From Bacteroidales bacterium (GTDB lineage: Bacteria > Bacteroidota > Bacteroidia > Bacteroidales > VadinHA17): a stretch of DNA of 64,000 nucleotides. Under the pieces are notes generated by a model. That model searched no databases. It saw only the letters and a list, made by a program, of their open reading frames with translations, and was not told where the DNA came from. The stretch lies in contig JAIPBU010000003.1 of NCBI GenBank assembly GCA_021738535.1, positions 110,559-174,558 of the forward strand. Reading direction: 5' to 3'. Position 1 is the stretch's first letter, and every line of letters starts with the position of its first letter. This document shows positions 36,350 through 45,191 of this stretch, piece by piece. A program made the translations under genes and the position numbers.

Positions 36350-37195
36350 TTAAATTCGTTTCAAAAACAGATCTTTATCCTTTATTACCAGGTAGACTGA
36401 AACAATAAGCAGCAATACCGTTTGAATGACTTTGCTCATGGGGTGTGTTGCAAATATTTCATTAAAAAAAACTGCTGTAATATGAAATACTATTGTGAGC
36501 AGGATGTTCCGGTTGGTTTTGTAATATATCCAGTTCATAATCAAAACAAAGGGTACCAGGCTGACGATAAAATTCACCGAGTAAATCCAGCCCGATTCAA
36601 CCAGGTTGCTATGGTAATACCCCTTGATGGTAGATAAGGGAAAATGCCAGAATGCCCAGTAAAGAGCAAACATCAGCGAAGCTTTCAGCAGGTTAAAACG
36701 AGAAACAAGAGTGTCGGTTCCGTAGGAATGCCATGCAAGTTCTTCGAAAACCGGTGCAGCCAACAATAAAAACCAAACCGGGAAAAGCGATGATGTAAAA
36801 GTAAATGAGCCCCTCAGACTAAACTGATCAGCGGGGTATCCGAATAGCAGTGAAATAGCCTGAGCAGCCAGGATGCTGATAAGCATAACAAAGAATGTGA
36901 TAAAAACGTATTCACCCTTTATGTTTTTGAAATTAAAAAAGCGGCCCAGAAAATCTTTACGCAGTTCCTTATGGGGCAGCATGAATATTAGCGCAATGAC
37001 TGCGGGTGCCACCAGTCCCAGTATACTGCATATTCCTACAGCCCATTCCAGGGTAGGGGTAAAAGGCTCAATGTGGCTGAAGTAGCCGGCTAAAAACCAT
37101 AACGACCAGGGAATTGCCGTGCTTAACAGGTAAAACAAATAAGGCCGTCTGTATTTCCTGATGATTGTTTTTTGCTCTGTTGTTTTCATGATCAT
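36350..37195 (-). CDS. CPBP-family intramembrane metalloprotease
   Basis: 281 residues from the ATG at 37195 (MIMKTTEQK); the frame extends upstream without support. About seven hydrophobic segments. The CPBP/CAAX motif 1 is PVFEELAWHSYGTDTL (the EE pair is the expected metal/catalytic site; usual EExxxR is here EELAWHS, with the Arg replaced). Motif 2 is FALYWAFWHFPL with His, and motif 3 is VFHITAVFFNE. CPBP proteins process prenylated or peptide substrates, often for bacteriocin self-immunity; the role here is unknown. Downstream of a regulator gene on the same strand. Confidence 0.82.
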   Translation of the reverse strand: MIMKTTEQKTIIRKYRRPYLFYLLSTAIPWSLWFLAGYFSHIEPFTPTLEWAVGICSILGLVAPAVIALIFMLPHKELRKDFLGRFFNFKNIKGEYVFITFFVMLISILAAQAISLLFGYPADQFSLRGSFTFTSSLFPVWFLLLAAPVFEELAWHSYGTDTLVSRFNLLKASLMFALYWAFWHFPLSTIKGYYHSNLVESGWIYSVNFIVSLVPFVLIMNWIYYKTNRNILLTIVFHITAVFFNEIFATHPMSKVIQTVLLLIVSVYLVIKDKDLFLKRI

Positions 37196-37370
37196 AATTT
37201 TATTAGTTAATAAATAATTTATGAGCAAAGAAAAATCAATTAGAAGAGGCCATCGCTCAAACGTACAGGATTGGACAATAAGCAGGTCCAAACCTATAAT
37301 ATGGTTCTTTTAAAAGTCATATATTCAAATGATTATGTGTTTTTATAATCCGGCGAAATATTCAGAAAGG

Positions 37371-38516
37371 TCAATTCTTTTGTTGCTGTTTATGCATTTC
37401 TGATAAGTATTGAGAAGGTGAGATCTTTTTTTGCTTTTTAAAAATGTAGTTGAAAGATGACTTGGAATTAAAGCCTGAATCGAGGGCCAGGGCAAGCAGG
37501 CTGAAATCTTTGTTGCGTTCGGCATTTTGCAGAAATTCCTCTACCCTGTATTTGTTAATAAAATCATGGAAATTGCTTTTAGCCTGCTGGTTAATGACCT
37601 GTGAGAGCTGGTTGGGCGAAATATCAAGCTGTCGGGCTAATTCGGGCAGACTGAGCTTTGACTGAAGGTAAGGCTTTTGCTCTTGCATATAATGAAGCAG
37701 TTTTTCGTATAGTTCGGCAGCAACTCCCGGTTTCATACCTGAATTTCTATATTTCCCGTCCCCGGAATTCTTGTTGTCCTCAGGGTTTTCATGTAACGTG
37801 TTATTGACAAAAATGTTTTCGTGTTTAATGCCGAAATACCCTATATAAAAAATAAAAACGATCAAAATGGTATAAAAAATATATTCCGGGTTGAAAGAAA
37901 AGAATATATCCATCGCATCGCGCAATATAAAAACGATAATTGCTGACAGAAAAACCAGTCCTATACTTACTATGCAGTTGCGTAACCATTTCAGGCTTAT
38001 TCCTTCGCTGTACGAAAAACGGCTTTTGATTTTATGTTTATGTTGTATCGTAAGGCGATATGATAGAACAGAATACGCGAGACCGGAAATTAAAATAGCA
38101 ATCAGCAATACAAGCGAAAATATTCCAAAGTCATTGATTTCGCCTTTGTCTATCAGGATTTTTTCTTCTGCCGTATAAAAAAAGAAAAAGGTAAACATAT
38201 ATAAATAAGCGGCAATACCCGGAACAAAATGCAGGTAATCGATAAGGCGAATCCTACCTTCTCCTCTCAGCGAATAAAGGCAGTATAAATAGAGCAGGGG
38301 ACCGTGAAACAGTGGGACCGGAGCTGTAACACCTATCAAGTGAGGATATTTCTCCCAATACCCTGCCTGGTTATAATAGAATCCAAGAAGATGAATCGCA
38401 ATGACAGCAATCCATATTGCCAGGATCTTATCAGGCAATGCCTTTGATTTCTTTGTCAGGAGTAATACGACAATGAAGAAAGCCATAAAAATTCCGCTGA
38501 TAAATATTACTTCCAT
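37371..38516 (-). CDS. Membrane-anchored AraC-family transcriptional regulator
   Basis: 381 residues. About the first 230 contain seven to eight hydrophobic segments. The C-terminus (about 275-375) is an AraC-type double helix-turn-helix: LSLPELARQLDISPNQLSQV and the family signature from LLALALDSGF to ISPSQYLSE. This 7TM-plus-AraC design is frequent in Bacteroidota and suggests sensing of a membrane or extracellular cue and direct binding of DNA from the membrane. It lies just upstream of the CPBP gene (about 175 bp), a possible target. Confidence 0.88.
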   Translation of the reverse strand: MEVIFISGIFMAFFIVVLLLTKKSKALPDKILAIWIAVIAIHLLGFYYNQAGYWEKYPHLIGVTAPVPLFHGPLLYLYCLYSLRGEGRIRLIDYLHFVPGIAAYLYMFTFFFFYTAEEKILIDKGEINDFGIFSLVLLIAILISGLAYSVLSYRLTIQHKHKIKSRFSYSEGISLKWLRNCIVSIGLVFLSAIIVFILRDAMDIFFSFNPEYIFYTILIVFIFYIGYFGIKHENIFVNNTLHENPEDNKNSGDGKYRNSGMKPGVAAELYEKLLHYMQEQKPYLQSKLSLPELARQLDISPNQLSQVINQQAKSNFHDFINKYRVEEFLQNAERNKDFSLLALALDSGFNSKSSFNYIFKKQKKISPSQYLSEMHKQQQKN

Positions 38517-38631
38517 ATTAATCCTGTTTTAATCATTGGCTGCGTGCACTGCATGAGCAGACAGAACGGTATGAGGACTTTATATATCACTTTTTAGCTT
38601 TTATTATATCAACCCTTACAGGATTTTATCT

Positions 38632-39267
38632 TCATGCAGTGTTGTAACCTGGATTTCTTAATACTATGAATCTGTCTGTAAGGATATCAATTTCAAGTTT
38701 CATATTTTTTGCAATATATTCAATTGTTTCTTTTCTGTAAATAAAAATATGTGTATCGTCGTTCCTGTAATGCCAGCTGTTGAACTCAATATGGTCATTA
38801 TAAAGCATTGTCATAATAAGTAATATTCCATTGTCTTTTAACAGCGATGCCAGTCTGCTGATTTCCTTTCCGGGCTTATAAAAATGTTCAAATACTTCAC
38901 AGCAAACAATATAATCATAACTGTCATTGAAAATTTTCTTATCAGGGGCAAAGAACGGATCATACTGAACAATATTGTAACCTTTCTTCATCAGCATACT
39001 TGAAATAACAGGGCCGGTGCCGCTTCCAAAATCTAATCCTTTATGTGATGGCAGGCATTTTTTTAATACATAGTTTGTAATTGGTGATGTAAATTCCTGG
39101 TACCCGGCATCTTCTGTATCATTGTTGTGAGTTTCATATCTTTTTATTTCTTCTTCAGCTGTCAGGTAATATTTTTCATCTTTTACAATAGCCTTACAGG
39201 TATTACAATCATAATAATATTTATCTTTTTTAATTGTAAGAGGAGAGTAGCAGAGTGGACAATTCAT
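38632..39267 (-). CDS. Class I SAM-dependent methyltransferase with N-terminal zinc ribbon
   Basis: 211 residues. An N-terminal four-cysteine zinc ribbon (MNCPLCYSPL ... YDCNTCKAI) is followed by a Rossmann methyltransferase domain: GLDFGSGTGPVISSMLMKKG (SAM loop), IVQYDPFF, DYIVCCEVFEHF and GILLIMTMLYND. The zinc ribbon plus late methyltransferase motifs resemble proteins acting on RNA, sugars or lipids of the cell envelope; substrate not assignable. Isolated between an AraC gene and a repeat-rich region. Confidence 0.85.
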   Translation of the reverse strand: MNCPLCYSPLTIKKDKYYYDCNTCKAIVKDEKYYLTAEEEIKRYETHNNDTEDAGYQEFTSPITNYVLKKCLPSHKGLDFGSGTGPVISSMLMKKGYNIVQYDPFFAPDKKIFNDSYDYIVCCEVFEHFYKPGKEISRLASLLKDNGILLIMTMLYNDHIEFNSWHYRNDDTHIFIYRKETIEYIAKNMKLEIDILTDRFIVLRNPGYNTA

Positions 39268-39387
39268 TTAAACATTGGGTTTGTTTGGTTCCATAAAGGT
39301 ATAATTATCCGCGACCATTGCGCAATCCCGGAGCACCCCAAATTTACAAATTCTTTTGCTGTTTATTCTTTTTAAGATGCCTTTTGC

Positions 39388-39480
39388 AGAAGGGCCCTTC
39401 GACGACTAACTGCATAATTGTTCCTGTAATACTTTTTATTATCGCAGCCAGATGATCTTTTATTAGCTATTATTGAGTGC
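39388..39480. other. Intergenic sequence left of the 221-bp repeat
   Basis: After the methyltransferase there is no supportable gene until the broken DUF4349 gene. CCCTTCGACGAC (39391-39402) is a reverse-oriented copy of the GTCGTCGAAGGG motif that recurs in the repeats of this window. Confidence 0.4.
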
Positions 39481-39701
39481 TCAGGGACCTTTGTAGCCAG
39501 ATCTGTGAACCTTTCCTATTTACTTCAATTTAAGTAATGATAATACATTCTATGAACCAAAGGTCCCTGAGCGAAAGCAAATAGTTTAGCTACTAACTGC
39601 AGCTAGTTGACAACTGCACTTAGCATCATTATTCTGGTAGGTCGTCGAAGGGCCGTTCACTTTTGCACCAGGCCAAATTATTATACCAAATCGTCGAAGG
39701 G
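39481..39701. repeat. 221-bp dispersed repeat, copy 1
   Basis: Aligns without gaps over 221 bp to 63652-63872. It begins with TCAGGGACCTTTG (39481-39493), whose perfect 13-bp inverted repeat CAAAGGTCCCTGA lies at 39558-39570. Then comes a stretch ACTAACTGCAGCTAGTTGAC that is identical in both copies. It ends with a module of about 55 bp bounded by direct repeats TCGTCGAAGG (39652 and 39691). The last module alone also occurs near 59373-59436. No protein is encoded. Probably a miniature, non-autonomous mobile element. Confidence 0.7.
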
Positions 39702-39997
39702 GGAGGAGTGAAGCTCGTTTAAGTAACGATGAATCTATTTGGATTTTAGTTCGTTCTAAATCATCAACTTCGATACCAATACGTCCGTCTTTGATGATTT
39801 TATTTTTAATAACCTCCTTTGTTTTTGTTTGAGCCAGGGGCTGAGTTTGTTGACTATTTCCCTGCTGCCTGGTTCGGGGAATCATCTCTTCCTCCAATCA
39901 GAACACCATTAGAAATTTAAGCTGATTTGTCCTGTTGCTTCTGCTGGCAGGAACTTATCAGAAATACAGTTATCAGAATTAGGATTGTATGTTTCAT
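39702..39997 (-). pseudogene. Broken DUF4349-type lipoprotein gene
   Basis: From the ATG at 39997 the frame reads a clean lipoprotein signal (KHTILILITVFLISSCQQ) but stops after 26 codons. In another frame the sequence continues with NKIIKDGRIGIEVDDLERTK and IQIDSSLLK, the start of a DUF4349-like domain, and is then cut where the 221-bp repeat begins (about 39701). So there is one frameshift plus loss of the 3' part. The rest of the domain was not found on the other side of the repeat. The 103-codon frame 39586-39897 is this remnant running into the repeat. Confidence 0.65.
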
Positions 39998-40002
39998 AAT
40001 AG

Positions 40003-41424
40003 TTATTTTCTTTCAAATTTCAGATTAGTTACTCTGCCGGCATCAAGTTCAAATCCCTTTATTGAACCATTTAACCTGTAAAAACCTAGCAGGCCAAAAT
40101 CCGTAGCAAAAGTATCATAGTCAGATATGATCATTTGCTGCGTTTCATAATTGGCTATTTTAAGCTTTAACTTTTCGTTCTCTGTAAAGATTTGATAGGT
40201 GGCATCTAATTCTTCACTGTAAAAATTACCGGTGTATTTTTCCAGGTCAGGCTGCTCTGTTAATTGACCCGGGCTGAATTTTTCTTTTTCATTTAGATTT
40301 TTGGGCTCAGCGTTTTGGCTTTCTTCCTCAAGCGATTCTTTAATGAATTTATCCTCCAGTAAAATATCCGCAATTTCATTTGCTTTTCCTCGTGTGTTTG
40401 CATCACTCCTGTTCGCCAGTATGATTATGGAAAAATCCTCCTCCGGGAATCTCAATAATTGAGACCTGTAACCGGCAAGAGAACCTCCGTGACTCACTGT
40501 TCGTAATCCCTTGTATTCTGCAATATTCAATGCAAAGGCATATCCACAGCTTTCTCCGTTATTTAAAATCCCTTCTTCATGCATTTTGTTTATTATTTCT
40601 TGTCCTCCTTTTCCCAGTTTATTATCATAGAAATTTTGATCCCATAAGAAAAGATCTTCAATATTTGAATATACACCACCTGAACCAACAAGATCATATC
40701 TCATAATCAGGTTATTAAATCGCTTTTCGTCATTCTTCTTCTCATAGCTGAAAACACGGTTTTTAATAAGATCTGTATTATCGTCATAAAAAAGTGTATT
40801 CTTCATTCCAAGTGGTTGAAAGATATTTTCATGGGCAAACTCTTTTATGGATTGACCGGAAGCTTTTTCAACAATCATGGCAAGCATAAAATAACATGAA
40901 TTGCTGTATAAATATTTTTCTCCCGGCGTAAAATTTAACTCTTTCTGTCTTTTGATCAGGTCATATACCTCATTTTTATCTATATTGTCAAGGTAGCTTC
41001 TGCCCTTTAAATACATCAGCGTTAAAAAATCCCGGACTCCACTCATGTGATGTATAAAATGCCTGATAGTTAAAGGAGTATCATATTCCGGGAAATCCGG
41101 TAAGAATTTTTGGATCTTATCATCCAGGTTCAGTTTTCCTTGTTCTTCCAGTAGCAAAATACAAAAGGTTACAAACTGTTTAGAAACCGAAGCAATATAG
41201 AATACCGATGACGGCTTTATTTCTATGTTATGCTCCAGGTCTGCAATGCCATACCCTTTAGTGTATACCAGTTTGCCATTTTTGACAATACCTAAAGCGC
41301 AACCCGGTACCCCTGGATTATCCCATTCTGAAAACAGGCTGTCAATATCCTGATATGCATTGGTCTGCCCAAATGAAAGTAAAGAGAAAGAACACAGTAG
41401 AATAAATACAAAATAGATTTTCAT
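40003..41424 (-). CDS. Serine hydrolase of the beta-lactamase/class C family (secreted)
   Basis: 473 residues with signal peptide (YFVFILLCSFSLLSFGQ). Active-site S79-V-S-K82 in FYIASVSKQF, Tyr motif Y173-S-N and the third motif HGGSLAGYRSQL. The C-terminal about 90 residues form a beta-barrel-like lipocalin-type domain (LEKYTGNFYSEELDATYQIF). Such proteins are peptidases or esterases rather than resistance enzymes. Directly follows the broken DUF4349 gene; monocistronic. Confidence 0.88.
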   Translation of the reverse strand: MKIYFVFILLCSFSLLSFGQTNAYQDIDSLFSEWDNPGVPGCALGIVKNGKLVYTKGYGIADLEHNIEIKPSSVFYIASVSKQFVTFCILLLEEQGKLNLDDKIQKFLPDFPEYDTPLTIRHFIHHMSGVRDFLTLMYLKGRSYLDNIDKNEVYDLIKRQKELNFTPGEKYLYSNSCYFMLAMIVEKASGQSIKEFAHENIFQPLGMKNTLFYDDNTDLIKNRVFSYEKKNDEKRFNNLIMRYDLVGSGGVYSNIEDLFLWDQNFYDNKLGKGGQEIINKMHEEGILNNGESCGYAFALNIAEYKGLRTVSHGGSLAGYRSQLLRFPEEDFSIIILANRSDANTRGKANEIADILLEDKFIKESLEEESQNAEPKNLNEKEKFSPGQLTEQPDLEKYTGNFYSEELDATYQIFTENEKLKLKIANYETQQMIISDYDTFATDFGLLGFYRLNGSIKGFELDAGRVTNLKFERK

Positions 41425-41520
41425 GCTTGTTTAAATATGTAGTTTTTTAATAATGTTTATTGTTACTATAATTCGCCGTACAACTGGCTCACTTTTAATA
41501 TGCTCAATTATTCTCAGATT

Positions 41521-42702
41521 TTACCTCTCAGAATAAACAGCAATAACCGGGTTATCTGTATCTGAAAGCTCTTTTGAAAGTTTATAACCATGCGAATCCT
41601 GGTCATTATATTCATATTGTAATACACTATGTGGAGGTATTAATGTTATAAGCTTTCCACCGGGACCATCATCATATTGCTGCACTACATGCAGACTTAA
41701 TTCATTTTTGCTGTCGTTTATGTATCTCGAATCAAAAAGATAATATGAATTGTTATTTTTCTTAATTATTGCTGTCAGAGGCTTGGCTGCTTTCCGGTAT
41801 AAAAACTTGATGATAATGTATTTTTTTCCAATAATTTCACTGTAGGGGATGGATGACTCTTTGAAAAGGATTTCCTGCATCTCATTTACCGGCAATTCTA
41901 AAAGATTAGCAGGAATGGTGTTACCAATAAGATCCAGGTAATACCTTGGAATTAACTGAAATGTATCCTGGTTGATTTCATAAATCATATTCTCAGTATA
42001 TGGAATAAAGAACAAGCCCTCATTGTTTTGATGAAGAGAAGATGAAAGTCCAATGCTGTTACCCAGGTATTGAGTTTTAACTGGTAACAGCCCGTCGATA
42101 AGTTTGCCCGCGGGATTTATTAACCAGAGCCGGTATTGATTTTCCTGCAGTTCAGGGACCCTGTTAAGAAACGAATATCCTACAATATTTCTGTCGGGTA
42201 AGACTATAAATGATTCGAGATCAACACTTGTCTCCACACTATTTAAGAAGTTCCCGTGAAGATCGTAATACATAAACTGTTTCAGGTTCTTTTCATATAA
42301 ACATATTGTATCTCCCCGGCTGGAAACTGATATATCAACAACATAAGTAAATTCTCCGGGACCGCGACCATAATTCTCGATCTTGCCAATAAATTTGCCG
42401 TTTATATCAAAGATAATTACCCTGGGTTGACCCCATGGATGTATGTAGATTTTATCATTTGATATAATAATCTTACGGGCATCCCCGAAATACGAATCAG
42501 GGTGATTCTCCAGACGGATGAGTTTTTCCAGTTCGTAGAGTTCTGAGAATCCGGCATTTTTAACATTCTCCGGATTTATTTTATAAACAATAGCACCTTC
42601 TTTATCGTCTACCTGAGAACAGGATGATAGAAGGATTGAGGAGATTATGGTTATTGGAAAGATAAAGTTTCTGAGTTGCCTGTGGCTGATGTGACTGTGC
42701 AT
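41521..42702 (-). CDS. 6-bladed beta-propeller lipoprotein
   Basis: 393 residues with lipobox SILLSSC (Cys near 28). An N-terminal strand region (ELEKLIRLENHPDSYFGDA) is followed by propeller repeats such as IIFDINGKFIGKIENYGRGPGEF. This is the family of 6-bladed propeller lipoproteins abundant in Bacteroidota, of unsolved function. The start is about 80 bp downstream of a short repeat (42776-42840). Confidence 0.78.
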   Translation of the reverse strand: MHSHISHRQLRNFIFPITIISSILLSSCSQVDDKEGAIVYKINPENVKNAGFSELYELEKLIRLENHPDSYFGDARKIIISNDKIYIHPWGQPRVIIFDINGKFIGKIENYGRGPGEFTYVVDISVSSRGDTICLYEKNLKQFMYYDLHGNFLNSVETSVDLESFIVLPDRNIVGYSFLNRVPELQENQYRLWLINPAGKLIDGLLPVKTQYLGNSIGLSSSLHQNNEGLFFIPYTENMIYEINQDTFQLIPRYYLDLIGNTIPANLLELPVNEMQEILFKESSIPYSEIIGKKYIIIKFLYRKAAKPLTAIIKKNNNSYYLFDSRYINDSKNELSLHVVQQYDDGPGGKLITLIPPHSVLQYEYNDQDSHGYKLSKELSDTDNPVIAVYSER

Positions 42703-42775
42703 AGTTAGTTTAGCTTACAGAGTGAAAAGTCAGTTTAAATTAGCATCAGTAATGACCAGTAAATATATTCTTTTC

Positions 42776-42840
42776 ATGTCTTTTTGTTTTATATAACTAT
42801 TAGCATGAAAACATGTTGACTAAAAAAGCTTATCATTGCT
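42776..42840 (-). repeat. Diverged copy of the 99-bp leader repeat
   Basis: Shares TTTTTGTTTTATATAAC and, further on, ATGTTG-CTAAAA and TTATCA-TGC with the copies at 52929 and 59286, but with many changes. As in those, the minus strand leads into ATGAAA, here a 15-codon open frame that ends quickly. Confidence 0.45.
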
Positions 42841-42903
42841 TCTGGGCTTCCCACTCACCGGTCATCTTACCGGATGTGTACAGGTATTCTTACACCTTAA
42901 ACT

Positions 42904-44118
42904 TTAAGTCGTATAGACAGAGTTAAACAATACATAATCTGTTGTTAGGTCTGTTCCCCAGCCTTTTGCTTTGGCTTTTCCTTCATTCATATCGATTTTA
43001 ATTTTAATATGACTCTCGCGCAATAACTTTTTCATATAGTTTCTATCGTATTTTTCAGGCTTTCCTTTGTTCAGAACTTTTAATATTTCTTCTTCCGAAC
43101 CAAGATATAATACAATATTTTCATAATTAAACGGAACTCCGGCATTCCCTGCAGCAGAAATTATTCTACCCCAGTTAGGGTCTCTGCCAAACATAGCAGT
43201 TTTAACCAGTGATGATGTTGAGATGGCACGAATTAATGTACGGGCAATATGCTCACTTTTTGCATTTACCATTTCGTATTCTATATATTTTGAAGCACCC
43301 TCGCCATCAGATACTATTTGTTGAGCCAAATGAGTCATCATCTCTTCAAGTTGCTCTTCAAATTTTTTGAAGCCAACGTCTTTATTCGATTTTAACTCTT
43401 TGTTATTTGCCTTACCATTAGCAAGTACAACAACCATATCATTTGTTGAAGTATCGCCATCAACAGTTATCATATTAAATGTTTTATTAACTGCCTTTTT
43501 AACCATTTTTTGTAATAGCTTTGGATCTATTGCTAAATCGGTAACAATAAAAGCAAGCATTGTTGCCATATTGGGGTGTATCATTCCTGACCCTTTGGCT
43601 ATACCACCCAAATTAACCTCATAGCCATCTAATTCAAATTCTACAAATCCCTCTTTAGCAAAAGTGTCAGTAGTTAAAATAGCATTAGCAACAAAAGAAC
43701 CTGCATTAGAATTAGTTGACAGTTTGCTAACATTTTCTTTTATACCCTTGATGATTTCTTCAGTAGGGAATGGCTCTCCGATAACCCCTGTTGATGACAC
43801 TAAAACCATCTCTTTATCAATTTTTAGTTCATCAGCCAGAGTCTGAGCCATTGCTTCTGCCCCTTCCATCCCTTGCTCGCCGGTCGCCGCATTGGCATTA
43901 CCGGAATTAATTACGATAGCTTGTGCTTTTCCATCTTTAATGTGTTTTTTCGATACGGTAACAGGAGCTGCCACTACCTGGTTTTGTGTGAAAACTGCTG
44001 CTGCACTTGCAGGAACATCAGAATAAATAATTGCTAAATCCCGTCTTAAAGATTTAACCCCGGTGTGAGCTCCCCAGCATTGTATGCCCCTGACGTTTGT
44101 AATGTTTTTAATCATCAT
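42904..44118 (-). CDS. argJ: Bifunctional glutamate N-acetyltransferase / ornithine acetyltransferase
   Basis: 404 residues. The self-cleavage motif is KGSGMIHPNMATML, with the nucleophilic Thr near residue 186. Other ArgJ signatures: NSGNANAATGEQG, SSTGVIGEPFP, TVDGDTSTND, FGRDPNWGRI and the C-terminal DYVLFNSVYTT. It recycles the acetyl group between acetylornithine and glutamate, giving a cyclic arginine pathway. Last gene of argB-argD-argC-argJ, 36 bp after argC. Confidence 0.96.
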   Translation of the reverse strand: MMIKNITNVRGIQCWGAHTGVKSLRRDLAIIYSDVPASAAAVFTQNQVVAAPVTVSKKHIKDGKAQAIVINSGNANAATGEQGMEGAEAMAQTLADELKIDKEMVLVSSTGVIGEPFPTEEIIKGIKENVSKLSTNSNAGSFVANAILTTDTFAKEGFVEFELDGYEVNLGGIAKGSGMIHPNMATMLAFIVTDLAIDPKLLQKMVKKAVNKTFNMITVDGDTSTNDMVVVLANGKANNKELKSNKDVGFKKFEEQLEEMMTHLAQQIVSDGEGASKYIEYEMVNAKSEHIARTLIRAISTSSLVKTAMFGRDPNWGRIISAAGNAGVPFNYENIVLYLGSEEEILKVLNKGKPEKYDRNYMKKLLRESHIKIKIDMNEGKAKAKGWGTDLTTDYVLFNSVYTT

Positions 44119-44153
44119 AATCTCTTTTTGAAATAATCATTATTTATAATCTC

Positions 44154-45191
44154 TTAAGGGTTCATCGGTATTTGGTTTAAGCCGCTTTTTTCATCCAGCC
44201 CAAAAAGTATATTCATATTTTGAACGGCTTGCCCGGCAGCTCCTTTTACCAAATTATCTATTACACTAACAATAATAATAGTATTTGTTCTTTCGTCGTA
44301 ATTAATATTGATGTCGCAATAATTAGTACCTCTGACATCTTTAATTGTAGGTATCTGTCTTCTGATTCTCACAAAAGGCGCTTTCGAATAAAAATCCTTG
44401 TAAAAATTCACCAATTCATTTTCGCTAACATTTTTTACCGGACGCAGATATGTTGTTGAAAGAATTCCTCTGTCAACCGGTAAAAGGTGAGGTGTAAATT
44501 GTACCAATGCACTATCACCTGATATTTCTTCTAAAATATTTTGTATTTCAATTGTATGGCGATGCGATTTTAGTCCGTATGCTTTGAAATTATCATTAAC
44601 ATTAGAATATAAATTAGTCGGTTTCGATTTTATCCCAGCACCTGTAACGCCGGTTTTTGAATCAATAATAATAGATTTATTATCGACATATTTGCCAGTT
44701 AACAGGGGTGCTGATGCTAAAATAGCACTGGTTGGAAAACAACCCGGATTAGCGATTAACTCTGCAGTTCTAATTTTATCCGTAAACAATTCGGGCATTC
44801 CAAATACGGCATTTTCAATTCCTTCAGCATAAATATGCTCCATTTTATACCAGGCTTCATACTGCTCTTTCGATTTAATCCTGAAATCTCCGGAAAGGTC
44901 AATTATCTTAAATGACTTGTGGGCGTTATCTTTTACAAAATTCATCGAAACCCCATGAGGCAGAGCCAAGAACACCAGATCCAGATCGTAATTATCGATT
45001 TCTTTTATTGATCGTAATTTTTGTTCTTCAATACCCTGGAAAAAGGGGTGGACATCAGAAAATTTTTCGCCTGCTCTGCTTTCCGATGTAATTATTGATA
45101 TTTCAACATATGGATGGTTTTTCAGAGTTCTGACTAATTCAGAACCTGTATAACCTGTTGCTCCAATAATACCTATTTTTTTCTTGTTCAT
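44154..45191 (-). CDS. argC: N-acetyl-gamma-glutamyl-phosphate reductase
   Basis: 345 residues. NAD(P)-binding GIIGATGYTGSELVRTL, catalytic Cys in ANPGCFPTSAILA, and HRHTIEIQ and FTPHLLPVDRGILST near the C-terminus. Reduces acetylglutamyl phosphate to the semialdehyde. The start overlaps the argD stop (ATGA type, 4 bp). Confidence 0.96.
   Translation of the reverse strand: MNKKKIGIIGATGYTGSELVRTLKNHPYVEISIITSESRAGEKFSDVHPFFQGIEEQKLRSIKEIDNYDLDLVFLALPHGVSMNFVKDNAHKSFKIIDLSGDFRIKSKEQYEAWYKMEHIYAEGIENAVFGMPELFTDKIRTAELIANPGCFPTSAILASAPLLTGKYVDNKSIIIDSKTGVTGAGIKSKPTNLYSNVNDNFKAYGLKSHRHTIEIQNILEEISGDSALVQFTPHLLPVDRGILSTTYLRPVKNVSENELVNFYKDFYSKAPFVRIRRQIPTIKDVRGTNYCDININYDERTNTIIIVSVIDNLVKGAAGQAVQNMNILFGLDEKSGLNQIPMNP

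Noticed and set aside
39652..39701. Repeated TCGTCGAAGG units as a CRISPR-like array
   Set aside because: Only two units about 40 bp apart per locus, with the spacer conserved between loci; no cas genes.
39586..39897. 103-residue hypothetical protein
   Set aside because: It is the shifted DUF4349 remnant running into a dispersed repeat; the C-terminal half is repeat DNA translated.
40003..41424. Beta-lactamase resistance gene
   Set aside because: SxxK, YSN and HGG motifs occur across class C-like peptidases and esterases; the lipocalin-like tail and sequence context do not indicate antibiotic resistance.
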